Positions 45,659-53,597 of a stretch of DNA of 64,000 bases are shown here, one piece after another; positions within the stretch are counted from its first letter, which is position 1; each line of letters starts with the position of its first letter. Where the stretch lies: the NCBI GenBank assembly GCA_945873125.1, contig CAMCBV010000011.1:1-64000 (forward strand), given 5' to 3'. The notes beneath the pieces are model-generated. The model ran no database searches, was not told where the DNA came from, and saw only the letters and a list, made by a program, of their open reading frames with translations. Made by a program: the position numbers and the translations under genes. The DNA comes from Prosthecobacter debontii. Its GTDB lineage: Bacteria > Verrucomicrobiota > Verrucomicrobiia > Verrucomicrobiales > Akkermansiaceae.

Positions 45659-47305
45659 GTGAGTGACACTCCCAAAAATCCTTTAGAAGGCCTTCTCGAC
45701 CAATTTGCCCTTGGTCCGGCATGGGCGCGTGCAAAACCCGTCGGCACGGAAAAGAAATTTCGTGAGCCCAAGGAAAGTGATTTCGCCCCCCGCCGCAAAG
45801 ACGACCGAGGCGGCCGTGACAGCCGCAACCCACGCGATGATCGCCGTGATGACCGTCGCCAAGGTGGCGGCAGCGGTGGCAACCGTCGCTTTGAAAAAAA
45901 CGGCCCGCGCCCCGAACCACGTCGCGAGGAAATCGCTCCCGCCGAGGGCGTGAACGTCACCCTTGTACCGGACAAGGCTGCCATTCAGCTCATTTGCAAG
46001 GAAATCCACCACGTCGCCCGCGTTTATCCGCTCTACGATGTTGCGGAGATCATCCTCGCCGAGCGCGCGCGCTGCCGCGCCCATTTCGAAATTTCAGCAA
46101 AACAAACCTCATTTTACCGCTGTAAACTCGAAGAAGCCATCTTTCTTACCAAAGAAGAAGCCCTGCATTTTTTCCTCAAAGCCGATTGGAGAAATCAATT
46201 CATCGAGGAATCGACTGTCGAGATCGATCCCCCGAAAGGAAATTTCCAATCCGTCGCCAAATGCGGGATCTCCGGCGAATGGCTTGGACCGCCGAACTAT
46301 CACGCTTACCAATCGGAAATCCGCCGCATCCACCGCGAGCGTTTCTCCCACATGCCGCTCGAATCCTACATGGCGAAAATCCGTACCGAGCGCTCCGAGG
46401 AAGCCGTAAACGCTTGGTTGGACTCCATGAAAATCCAAACCCGCTGGCGCATCTTAACCCAGCCCGTGGCGCCCATCGAGAGCAGCGAGATGGAGGAACA
46501 AACGATTGCTGAGGAAACTCCCTCACCTGCAGAAGAATCAGACGAATCTCTCGAGGATGGCAGGGACGGTCTCTCCGAGCCGTCCTTATCTGAAACTCCT
46601 GCTCCAGCAGAAACATCCGACTTCAAATGGTATACCGAACGCGCCGAGTTCGAACGAGCCATCGCAGCTGAACTGTTGGATAAAGTCTTTAAAACCGTTC
46701 GCAAGGCAAACGTCTCAGCAGCCATCTCTGCAAAAAACCTTTCTCCCGGCCTGCTTGTCCGCCTCAAAGGCACGGGCAACCACATTCGCAAACACGCTGC
46801 GATCCTTATCCCGGCGGTCTGCAAAGCTCTAGAGGCCGAGCATATGGCGGTCTTCAAACGCAAGGGCAAACTCTTCACCGGCCCGGCCCGACCTCACGCT
46901 CTCGCTCCTGATGCCGTTCTCGCGCCTCGCCCCGGAGAGATGGTGAAATGGATCCGCGAAAACTCTCCTGCCAAACTGGAAGGCCTGTGGAAAGCCGTTC
47001 TTCCCGAAGGTGCAACCGCTCCTCCTGCGGAATACGCTGCCGATCTTTTCTGGCTCCTTCAACAAGGTCACATCTTGCTCTACACCGATGACACCCTGGT
47101 CGTCCAAGAGCCTCCGAAACCCCCTGAGCCTAAAAAGCCAAAAGCCCCCAAGAAAAAGGCCAAGCCTGCACTTGAGAAGCCAACAACCGAGGCAACTCCG
47201 GAAGCTGCAGCCGAAGATCAGTCGGATCAGTCGGATCAGTCGGATCAGTCGGATCTAACAGAAAAACCAGAGCCAACTACCCCCGAAGAACCACCTCTTC
47301 CTTAG
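45659..47305 (+). CDS. RG-rich, largely disordered protein in the lipid A gene cluster
   Basis: 548 residues, GTG start. Residues about 30-90 are an Arg/Asp/Gly/Pro-rich basic-acidic stretch (RRKDDRGGRDSRNPRDDRR), typical of RNA-binding disordered segments. A folded core (about 100-270) has conserved-looking features (HHVARVYPLYDVAEIILAERAR, SFYRCKLEEAIFLT, GEWLGPPNYHAYQSE). The second half alternates acidic linkers and a helical domain (about 325-480), and it ends with a Lys-Pro tract and a (DQS)4 repeat. It sits between waaA and lpxC/fabZ. No family is recognised; a verrucomicrobial-specific protein is likely. Confidence 0.55.
   Translation: MSDTPKNPLEGLLDQFALGPAWARAKPVGTEKKFREPKESDFAPRRKDDRGGRDSRNPRDDRRDDRRQGGGSGGNRRFEKNGPRPEPRREEIAPAEGVNVTLVPDKAAIQLICKEIHHVARVYPLYDVAEIILAERARCRAHFEISAKQTSFYRCKLEEAIFLTKEEALHFFLKADWRNQFIEESTVEIDPPKGNFQSVAKCGISGEWLGPPNYHAYQSEIRRIHRERFSHMPLESYMAKIRTERSEEAVNAWLDSMKIQTRWRILTQPVAPIESSEMEEQTIAEETPSPAEESDESLEDGRDGLSEPSLSETPAPAETSDFKWYTERAEFERAIAAELLDKVFKTVRKANVSAAISAKNLSPGLLVRLKGTGNHIRKHAAILIPAVCKALEAEHMAVFKRKGKLFTGPARPHALAPDAVLAPRPGEMVKWIRENSPAKLEGLWKAVLPEGATAPPAEYAADLFWLLQQGHILLYTDDTLVVQEPPKPPEPKKPKAPKKKAKPALEKPTTEATPEAAAEDQSDQSDQSDQSDLTEKPEPTTPEEPPLP
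47216..47251 (+). repeat. Four perfect tandem copies of a 9-bp unit inside a gene
   Basis: GATCAGTCG repeated four times (36 bp) encodes Asp-Gln-Ser four times near the C-terminus of the 548-aa protein. The unit is in frame, so copy-number changes would lengthen or shorten the tail without a frameshift. Confidence 0.95.
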
Positions 47306-47333
47306 GATTTAAGATTTAAAGTTTAGAGTTTCA
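47306..47333 (+). repeat. 28-bp tract of four degenerate heptamers before lpxC/fabZ
   Basis: GATTTAA, GATTTAA, AGTTTAG, AGTTTCA, starting one base after the upstream stop codon and ending 6 nt before the ATG at 47340. Near-identical in form to the tract before uup (also ending AGTTTC). Confidence 0.88.
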
Positions 47334-47339
47334 ATTCCC

Positions 47340-48647
47340 ATGTCACGCCAACAAACGCTCGCCAGCTCCGCCACTCTGGAAGGAACCTCTCTGCATACCG
47401 GAGAGAAAGTTTCCCTAACCCTCAAGCCCGCTGATGAAAATCACGGTTTCAAGTTCCGCCGCATCGATCTTCCTGATCAACCCTTCATCAACGCGGATGT
47501 CGATAAAGTTCAAACCGTGGAGCGCGCCACGACGCTTGCGGAAGGATCGGTCAAGGTTCACACCGTCGAGCACGTGATTTCCGCTCTAACAGGCATGGGG
47601 ATCGATAACGCCCTGATCGAGATGGATGCAAACGAGCCACCCATCGGTGATGGATCCTCCCTTCCTTTTGTCGAACTCATCAAGAAAGCCGGTATCAAGC
47701 AACAAAACGCCCCTCGCAAGGTTTGGGAAATCCGTGAACCCATCCATCAGGAAATGGGCGATGGCACGATCATCACCATCGTTCCCTGCAAAACCTTCCG
47801 CGTGTCTGTTACCAACGTGGGTCCCGAGGGTCGTTTCACCCAATATTTCTCCACTGAGGTTAATCCCGAAACCTACGAAAAGGAAATCGCAGCAGCACGC
47901 ACCTTCGTGTATTACGAGGATGTCAAACCTCTCCTTGAAAAAGGCCTGATCAAAGGAGGCTCGCTCGAAAGCGCGGTTGTCATCCGCGGCAACGAAGTGA
48001 TGTCCAAAGAACCGGTTCGTTTCACCAACGAATTTGCACGCCACAAGGCCCTTGATTTGATCGGTGATCTCATGCTTTCAGGCAAGCGCATCCACGGCCA
48101 CGTGATCGCGGTAAAACCGGGTCATGGTCCGAACACCCAGATGGCCGCGACGTTGAAAAAAGAATACGCCCGCATGCGCGCCATGGTTCCCGCACCCATC
48201 ACCATCCCCGATGGCGAAAGCGTGCTCGATGTCAATGAAGTCATGCGCATTCTGCCGCATCGCTATCCTTTCCTCATGGTGGATCGCGTGATCGACTTCG
48301 GCGAAAATTCCTGCACGGGACTCAAAAACGTTTCCATCAATGAACCGTTTTTCCAAGGACACTTCCCCGGACATCCCATCATGCCCGGCGTGCTTCAACT
48401 CGAAGGCATGGCGCAGGTCTCATCCATTCTCATGCTGCGCAAACCCGAAAACCTCGGAAAAATTGGTTACTTCCTCTCTGCTGACAATGTCAAATGGCGC
48501 AAACCCGTCATGCCGGGCGATACGCTCATCACCGAGGCAACCACGACCAAAGTCCGCGGTAACATCGGCCAAACCTCGTGCCGCTGTCTCGTCAACGGCG
48601 AAGTCGTCTCCGAAGCGGATCTTAAATTCGCTCTCTTTGATCGATAG
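47340..48647 (+). CDS. lpxC/fabZ: Bifunctional UDP-3-O-acyl-GlcNAc deacetylase / 3-hydroxyacyl-ACP dehydratase
   Basis: 435 residues joining LpxC (about 1-280) and FabZ (about 285-435). LpxC zinc and catalytic residues: VKVHTVEHVIS (H78-type), ARHKALDLIGDL (His and Asp, about 237-241). FabZ: LPHRYPFLMVDRV, GHFPGHPIMPGVLQLE hot-dog helix. LpxC commits sugar to lipid A; FabZ dehydrates 3-hydroxyacyl-ACP and competes for the same acyl pool, so the fusion couples lipid A and membrane fatty acid supply. This fusion is known in Bacteroidetes, Chlamydiae relatives and Verrucomicrobia. A heptad tract precedes it. Confidence 0.95.
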   Translation: MSRQQTLASSATLEGTSLHTGEKVSLTLKPADENHGFKFRRIDLPDQPFINADVDKVQTVERATTLAEGSVKVHTVEHVISALTGMGIDNALIEMDANEPPIGDGSSLPFVELIKKAGIKQQNAPRKVWEIREPIHQEMGDGTIITIVPCKTFRVSVTNVGPEGRFTQYFSTEVNPETYEKEIAAARTFVYYEDVKPLLEKGLIKGGSLESAVVIRGNEVMSKEPVRFTNEFARHKALDLIGDLMLSGKRIHGHVIAVKPGHGPNTQMAATLKKEYARMRAMVPAPITIPDGESVLDVNEVMRILPHRYPFLMVDRVIDFGENSCTGLKNVSINEPFFQGHFPGHPIMPGVLQLEGMAQVSSILMLRKPENLGKIGYFLSADNVKWRKPVMPGDTLITEATTTKVRGNIGQTSCRCLVNGEVVSEADLKFALFDR

Positions 48648-48714
48648 TCATCTGGAAATCAACTTGCCAACTTCGTCCAAGTCGTTTCATCTTCTCCCCC
48701 CCTTCCCTTCAATC

Positions 48715-48789
48715 GCGCGCTTAGCTCAGTGGTAGAGCACATCCTTCACACGGATGGGGTCGCAGGTTCGAACCCTGCAGCGCGCACCA
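48715..48789 (+). tRNA. tRNA-Val (anticodon CAC)
   Basis: Complete cloverleaf: acceptor GCGCGCT/AGCGCGC, D-arm GCTC...GAGC, anticodon stem CATCC/GGATG with loop TTCACAC (anticodon CAC), T-arm GCAGG-TTCGAAC-CCTGC, discriminator A and an encoded CCA. It reads GTG codons. The arsC stop codon is only 4 nt from the CCA end on the opposite strand. Confidence 0.97.
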
Positions 48790-48792
48790 TTT

Positions 48793-49230
48793 TTACAGTC
48801 GCCTCTCATCCAGCCTACCTTCCGCATACGCGGTAAAGACTTTCAAAATCTCATCGCGGACGCGGCGGAAGACAGCGAATTGCTCCTCTTCCGTACCCGT
48901 GGCATGCGCCGGATCATCGAAGGGCCAGTGGTGGCGGTTCATCTGACCGGGAAACATGGGGCATGCCTGGTCGGCGTTGCCGCAGACGGTGATGACGGTT
49001 TCCACCTGATCGTTGAGGAAAAGATCCATGTGTTTCGAGTGGTGACCCGTGACATCGATACCAATTTCTTCCAACGCGCGGATTGCGAGCGGATGAACGT
49101 AGCCTGCGGGTTTGGAGCCTGCGCTCTCGACGCGGAAACTTTCACCAAGCGCGCGGCGCAGGATGGCTTCGGCAAGGTGGGAGCGGCAGGAATTTCCGGT
49201 GCAAAGGATGAGGATGGCAGGTGGTTTCAT
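48793..49230 (-). CDS. arsC: Thioredoxin-coupled arsenate reductase (low-molecular-weight phosphatase fold)
   Basis: 145 residues. The P-loop [10 protein letters not shown] carries nucleophile C10, and C83 and C90 ([14 protein letters not shown]) complete the cysteine relay of the pI258-type ArsC, which is recycled by thioredoxin. It reduces arsenate to arsenite. The start at 49230 overlaps the aquaporin stop by 4 nt (ATGA). An open frame extending to 49608 overlaps the aquaporin gene and is not real. No ArsB or Acr3 efflux pump is in the cluster. Confidence 0.93.
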   Translation of the reverse strand: MKPPAILILCTGNSCRSHLAEAILRRALGESFRVESAGSKPAGYVHPLAIRALEEIGIDVTGHHSKHMDLFLNDQVETVITVCGNADQACPMFPGQMNRHHWPFDDPAHATGTEEEQFAVFRRVRDEILKVFTAYAEGRLDERRL

Positions 49231-49883
49231 GAAGGAATTTCTGTTTGATGACTGAATCGATAAAGTGGGATTGCGAGGATGGCCCCCAGAACGGTAGCGA
49301 CAGGATAGAGCCAGATGTGTGTAAAATTCCCACTCACCAGCGCAGGTCCGAGTGAGCGCGCGGGATTCATCGATGCCCCACTGATGGGCCCGGCAAACAT
49401 GGCTTCCAAGCCCACGACAGAGCCGATGGCAATGGCGGCGGTGATGCCTTTTTCCTTCGCTCCATACGAGACACTGAGAATGGTGAGCATCATGATGGCG
49501 GTGAGAATGATTTCCAGAAAGAAACTCTGCGATACGCCACCCGAGGGCAGAGTCATGCCAAGAGATTCGGTTTTGGGAAATAAAAGTTTCAGCATTCCGC
49601 TTGCGCACAAAGCGCCGAGCATTTGGCTCGCGATGTAACCGAACAGATCCGCCGCCGGCAAGCGACCCGCCAACACAAAACCTATCGAAACAGCAGGGTT
49701 GAGGTGAGCACCACTGACATCGCCAAATGTATAAATCATTGCCGCGACGACCAAGCCGAAGGTAAGGGCGATACCCGCATGGCCAATCACGCCATCACTG
49801 ATTTCATTCACGACAATCGCTCCGGTTCCCGCAAAAACGAGAATGAACGTGCCGAGAAATTCCGCGAAAAACCGATGCTTCAT
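49227..49883 (-). CDS. aqpS: MIP-family aquaglyceroporin, AqpS-like
   Basis: 218 residues, six membrane segments and two NPA boxes: N62-P-A (HLNPAVS) and N173-P-A-R176 (SMNPARSL). In ars operons of rhizobia a channel of this type (AqpS) lets arsenite formed by ArsC leave down its gradient in place of a pump. Its position between the regulator/DUF6428 genes and arsC supports that role here. Overlaps arsC by 4 nt. Confidence 0.85.
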   Translation of the reverse strand: MKHRFFAEFLGTFILVFAGTGAIVVNEISDGVIGHAGIALTFGLVVAAMIYTFGDVSGAHLNPAVSIGFVLAGRLPAADLFGYIASQMLGALCASGMLKLLFPKTESLGMTLPSGGVSQSFFLEIILTAIMMLTILSVSYGAKEKGITAAIAIGSVVGLEAMFAGPISGASMNPARSLGPALVSGNFTHIWLYPVATVLGAILAIPLYRFSHQTEIPS

Positions 49884-49886
49884 GGG

Positions 49887-50363
49887 TCAGCAGCCGTTGG
49901 GTCCGCAACAGGAGGATTTCGCACCGAGCGCAGGCAGGCGTTCAATGGATGGCAATCCGCAGAGCTCAGGAGCGAGACACTCCGTATGTTTGTTTGCAAG
50001 GACGAGAATCACAGCTTCATCCGTGATTTCGTGATTGCTGATGGTGTATTGGGAGATGACCTGATCTTCGTATTCGATCTCTACAGGAACCGTATCGTCA
50101 GGAATGACCGTCTTCCCTCTTTCAAGTATCGCAGCCATTTTTCCGGTCTCGATCCGATGGTCGTAATCTTCGCCGACCCAGATCTGGAGTTGGCAGGTTT
50201 CGATTTCACGGCGTGTTCCGCCGCAATCGAGAAAGGTTTTATGCACGTGGCCGATTTCGGTAACGTGAAAGGAAAGCGGAATCGCATCGCCTTCGGGAAG
50301 ACGGATGCGGAAATGGCGATCCGAGTAATCGGTGAGCAGAGATTTCAGTTCGTGGAGTAGCAT
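49887..50363 (-). CDS. DUF6428-like protein of arsenic operons
   Basis: 158 residues. The pattern LRIRLPEGDAIPLSFHVTEIGHVHKTFLDCGG...CQLQIWVGEDYDHR, then ANKHTECLAPELCGLP, resembles a small cytoplasmic family (I recall DUF6428) found next to arsR in several phyla. Its C-terminal tail has a Cys cluster, CCGPNGC, together with Cys in the core, which could bind arsenite; this is inference. Starts within the last codons of arsR (19-nt overlap) and is followed by aqpS after 3 nt. Confidence 0.65.
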   Translation of the reverse strand: MLLHELKSLLTDYSDRHFRIRLPEGDAIPLSFHVTEIGHVHKTFLDCGGTRREIETCQLQIWVGEDYDHRIETGKMAAILERGKTVIPDDTVPVEIEYEDQVISQYTISNHEITDEAVILVLANKHTECLAPELCGLPSIERLPALGAKSSCCGPNGC

Positions 50364-50740
50364 GGCGATGTGGCGAGTTTGACAGGTCCCGGGCAACAGC
50401 TGTTTTCCCTATCCTTGAGGCGAGCTTTCGCCTTCTTCAGATCGGCCTTGTGCTCCGGATTTTCAGGAAAATTTTTCATGATCTGATTGAGCAGAGAAAA
50501 ATGATGGGAATGGATACGAAAGTAAGTCCATTTCCCACAGCGCTCACTCTCAAGCAGTCCGGCTTTGCGTATGATCTGCACGTGACTGGAAACCGATGAT
50601 TGTGGCATTTCCAGAATATCGGCAAGCTCGCAAACGCAGAGTGCGCGATCCATGACGAGCCGCAAAATACGCCAGCGCGTCACATCACCCAAGGCGCGAA
50701 AAAAAGAAAGTGCGGAGTTTTTCGTCACGAAATAATTCAT
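50345..50740 (-). CDS. arsR: ArsR-family arsenite-responsive repressor
   Basis: 131 residues from ATG at 50740, but a GTG at 50728 (MTKNSALSFFRALGD) is more likely because the predicted -10 box covers the ATG. Winged helix: ALGDVTRWRILRLV, CELADILEMPQSSVSSHVQIIRKAGLL. The metalloid site is CVC (C35, C37 in RALCVCELAD), the alpha-3 type, plus further Cys near the C-terminus (SCCPGP). Arsenite or antimonite binding should release it from the operator and induce arsR-DUF6428-aqpS-arsC. Confidence 0.92.
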   Translation of the reverse strand: MNYFVTKNSALSFFRALGDVTRWRILRLVMDRALCVCELADILEMPQSSVSSHVQIIRKAGLLESERCGKWTYFRIHSHHFSLLNQIMKNFPENPEHKADLKKAKARLKDRENSCCPGPVKLATSPCYSTN

Positions 50741-50763
50741 AACGAATTATTTCGTTATGTCAA
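50736..50763 (-). promoter_or_regulatory. arsR promoter
   Basis: Minus strand: a perfect -35 TTGACA (50763-50758), 16-nt spacer, and TATGAA (50741-50736) as -10. The predicted transcription start is near 50729, next to a GTG codon at 50728, so the mRNA may be leaderless. Confidence 0.65.
50738..50759. promoter_or_regulatory. ArsR operator palindrome
   Basis: CATAACGAA / TTCGTTATG, perfect 9-bp arms around TTAT, lying between and overlapping the -35 and -10. A second interleaved palindrome, CGAAATAATTC/GAATTATTTCG (50728-50754), repeats the same half-sites. Typical of ArsR binding sites. Confidence 0.75.
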
Positions 50764-50837
50764 GCTATGATTCGAAGGTTTTGCAAAAAGTCTGTCCATC
50801 CGGAGCTTGGAAAGGATTTTCCGCAAGCAATGTGTGA

Positions 50838-52193
50838 CTAGAGCTTGGTCTTTTCAATTTTCACAAAGGGAATGATTGCGAGAAACAGAAGACCGAAGAG
50901 TGAATCGACCAAGAAAATCTGCCATATCGACCAGCCCCACCCCGAAGTAGCAAGTGCCTTTCCTTGCCAATATACCGTGTAAGCCGTCACCATGTTTGTC
51001 ATTGCCATCATAGCGGTGAAGTGAGTGCCGGCAATTTTTGGATTTACGATGTCCATATAAAAGGCTGTGCAAACGCCATACGTCAAACCGCTGAATACGG
51101 AATAGACCAGTGAGGCAATCCACCAGAAATGAATTAATATCTCTTCCCTTGGCCAAACGCCGTTCACTCCCTCGCTGGGGTGATCCCATCCCGCTTGCTT
51201 GAATTTCCAACCTATCCAGAGTCCGGGTAGCACCATTAAAGCAGAAAAGAAACTCAGGGTCAGACGTCTGCCGAACCGGTCAGAGAGCCAGCCGCCTATC
51301 AAACAAGGTGGCAACCAGACCAAGGTGCTTACCACCGCAAGCTGGCTCACTTCGCTATCGGTCATACCAAGACACGGCGCCACCAATGTCGCAAGCACCA
51401 TGCTCAAAGCCAAGCCGCCACAAGGAATCAGGGAGAGTATGATTCCCAACAATCCGTTTCGGGTTCGAAAAACCGCCCGACCCACGGTCATGACATAATC
51501 GAATAACTGATCCTTCACAGCCCTCCATCCCCGGTCTCTCGAATCTGGCGCGGGCAGCTCACCTTCGGCCATTTCCAATGCTGCCGATTTTTCACAGATC
51601 AGCGTCATGACTCCGATCAAAATGAAACAAAGAACTAACGGTACCAACAACATCGACAACTCGAAACTACCGGTCAGATCTTTCAGCCAGATCACCCCCG
51701 AGCCCCCTAACATGTAACCGGCTTGCGCACCTCCAAACATGATGCCGTTTCCTAGTCCGCGTTCATCTACCCTGAGGACATTGCAAGCTAACGCATCGAT
51801 CGCCACATCCTGGGTCGCCGCAAACACGTTGTGCAGAACCATGAGCGCGGTGAACAAAGAGATTCCTTTCACTCCTCCCTCGGCGAAGGTTGGCATGTTC
51901 ATGAGGGCCAGACAGAGCCCTATCAGCATGCCCACCTGACAGATCACAATCCATTGCTTGCGCGCGCCGAAGCGGCGGATGTGCAAATTGTCCACAAGTG
52001 GTCCCATCAGAAACTTCCACGCCCATGGCAATACCGTCATGGCGCTAAATGCCGAAATCGCAGCCGTGTCCATCCCCCGCCGCTTGAATTCAAGCGCCAA
52101 CGCGAATCCGGAAAACCCTTGCGGCAAGCCCTCACTTAAATACAACCCGCCAAATGCAGCCAGTCTTCCGGTTTTGCTTTTTAATAAATTCAT
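50838..52193 (-). CDS. MFS transporter of the AmpG-like group
   Basis: 451 residues with about 12 membrane segments from the ATG at 52193. The opening AFGGLYLSEGLPQGFSGFALALEFKRRG and loop TQDVAIDALACNVL are like AmpG muropeptide permeases and the acetyl-CoA transporter subgroup. AmpG imports anhydromuropeptides from peptidoglycan turnover, but a different substrate is possible. It has a large cytoplasmic loop at about 205-235. An open frame back to 52283 is not family-like. It diverges from the sugar kinase gene. Confidence 0.72.
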   Translation of the reverse strand: MNLLKSKTGRLAAFGGLYLSEGLPQGFSGFALALEFKRRGMDTAAISAFSAMTVLPWAWKFLMGPLVDNLHIRRFGARKQWIVICQVGMLIGLCLALMNMPTFAEGGVKGISLFTALMVLHNVFAATQDVAIDALACNVLRVDERGLGNGIMFGGAQAGYMLGGSGVIWLKDLTGSFELSMLLVPLVLCFILIGVMTLICEKSAALEMAEGELPAPDSRDRGWRAVKDQLFDYVMTVGRAVFRTRNGLLGIILSLIPCGGLALSMVLATLVAPCLGMTDSEVSQLAVVSTLVWLPPCLIGGWLSDRFGRRLTLSFFSALMVLPGLWIGWKFKQAGWDHPSEGVNGVWPREEILIHFWWIASLVYSVFSGLTYGVCTAFYMDIVNPKIAGTHFTAMMAMTNMVTAYTVYWQGKALATSGWGWSIWQIFLVDSLFGLLFLAIIPFVKIEKTKL

Positions 52194-52348
52194 TCGTTTG
52201 CCGATTAACGTAAACCTAATCAACGATAGAACGGTGCTTGCAAGAAACTTATCACGAAAACGCCTTTCGCAAGGCGTTCCCAAAAGTCACTGTCCGATAT
52301 CCAAACGTCTTTACAGGAGCGGTGCGGAGACGTTGAATCTCCAGCGTC

Positions 52349-53446
52349 ATGTCTTTGAACATCAAACCGAAATCCGATTGTGCCTTTGATCAAATTTCCC
52401 TCGGCGAGGTCATGTTGCGTCTTGATCCGGGTGAAGGCCGGATCCGCACCGCACGACAGTTTGCAGCTTGGGAAGGCGGGGGCGAATACAATACCTCACG
52501 CGGTTTGCGGAAATGCTTTGGCTACAAAACGGCGGTGGTAACCGCTTTTGTTGACAACGAGGTCGGACATCTCATTGAGGATTTCATCATGCAGGGTGGT
52601 GTGGCTACGGATTTCATCCAATGGCGTGAGGACGATGGGATCGGTCGTTCGGTGCGCAATGGCTTGAACTTCACCGAGCGCGGATACGGTATTCGCGGTG
52701 CGGTGGGAAATCCGGATCGCGGAAACACGGCGGCTTCACAAATCAAACCCGGCGATGTCGATTGGGATCACATTTTTGGCAAGCTCGGCGTGCGCTGGTT
52801 CCATACAGGGGGGATTTATGCAGCGCTTTCCGAGAGCACCGCCCAGGTCACCGTCGAGGCCGTGAAAGCTGCAAACAAATACGGCACCGTCGTTTCCTAT
52901 GACCTGAATTACCGTCCATCGTTATGGAAAACCATCGGCGGGCTCGATAAAGCCCGTGAGGTAAATCGCGAGATCGCGAAATATGTCGATGTCATGATCG
53001 GTAACGAAGAAGATTTCACCGCTTCGCTTGGATTCGAAGTCGAGGGCGTGGATCACAACATTTCGAGCATCGAGCTCGATGCTTTCAAAGCGATGATCGA
53101 GACGGCGGTGAAAGAGTTCCCGAATTTCAAAGTCGCCGCAACGACCTTGCGCGGAGTGAAGACCGCGACGATCAACGATTGGTCCGCCATCCTCTGGCAT
53201 GATGGAAAATTTTTCGAGTCACGCAAATACGATGACTTAGAAATCCTCGACCGCGTGGGTGGTGGCGATTCGTTCGCCTCCGGCGTGCAGTTCGGCTTCA
53301 TGGAGTTCAATGATCCGCAAAAAGCCGTCGAATATGGCGCGGCGCACGGCGCTCTGGCATCAACCACACCCGGCGACACCTCCATGGCAACCCGCAAGGA
53401 AGTTGAGAAACAGATCTCGGGTGGCGGCGCACGCGTGGTTCGGTAA
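52349..53446 (+). CDS. PfkB-family sugar kinase, 2-keto-3-deoxygluconate kinase-like
   Basis: 365 residues. Features: SLGEVMLRLDPGEGRIRTA at the N-terminus, sugar-binding GGGEYNTSRGL, and the catalytic block DRVGGGDSFASG (about 306-317), a GGGD variant of the usual GAGD with the base Asp intact. The length and the KDG-kinase-like N-terminus suggest phosphorylation of KDG in pectin or uronate breakdown; no aldolase gene is adjacent. Three to four internal residues (about 95-130) look specific to this subgroup. Confidence 0.78.
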   Translation: MSLNIKPKSDCAFDQISLGEVMLRLDPGEGRIRTARQFAAWEGGGEYNTSRGLRKCFGYKTAVVTAFVDNEVGHLIEDFIMQGGVATDFIQWREDDGIGRSVRNGLNFTERGYGIRGAVGNPDRGNTAASQIKPGDVDWDHIFGKLGVRWFHTGGIYAALSESTAQVTVEAVKAANKYGTVVSYDLNYRPSLWKTIGGLDKAREVNREIAKYVDVMIGNEEDFTASLGFEVEGVDHNISSIELDAFKAMIETAVKEFPNFKVAATTLRGVKTATINDWSAILWHDGKFFESRKYDDLEILDRVGGGDSFASGVQFGFMEFNDPQKAVEYGAAHGALASTTPGDTSMATRKEVEKQISGGGARVVR

Positions 53447-53471
53447 ACTTTAAGTTTTGAACTCCAAATCC
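53444..53471 (-). repeat. 28-bp heptad tract at the stop of the sugar kinase
   Basis: Plus strand TAAACTT, TAAGTTT, TGAACTC, CAAATCC: 7-bp period, starting at the TAA stop codon. On the minus strand the units read GGATTTG/GAGTTCA/AAACTTA/AAGTTTA, like the tracts before purA and lpxC/fabZ but in the opposite orientation and not beside a minus-strand start. Confidence 0.7.
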
Positions 53472-53507
53472 CAATCAAGAGGGCTGAAGTTATCTCTTTT
53501 TATCAAC

Positions 53508-53539
53508 TTTGCGATCTTAGTGGCTTTGCGTTGAAAGAT
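53508..53539 (+). repeat. 32-bp octamer tract before ctaB
   Basis: TTTGCGAT, CTTAGTGG, CTTTGCGT, TGAAAGAT: 8-bp period with a TTTGCG core, 58 nt before the ctaB start. A different family from the neighbouring heptad tract. Together these two tracts occupy much of the 151-nt gap. Confidence 0.6.
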
Positions 53540-53597
53540 TCATCTAAGCTCGATCCGTCTAGACTCTGCTGCCTCTTTCTCCCAAACTATCAACGTA

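Noticed and set aside
47216..47251. Possible CRISPR-like repeat
   Set aside because: Direct tandem 9-mers without spacers, inside a coding frame; no cas genes nearby.
48793..49608. 271-codon version of arsC
   Set aside because: Its first half overlaps the aquaporin gene in another frame; the ATG at 49230 gives the correct family start.
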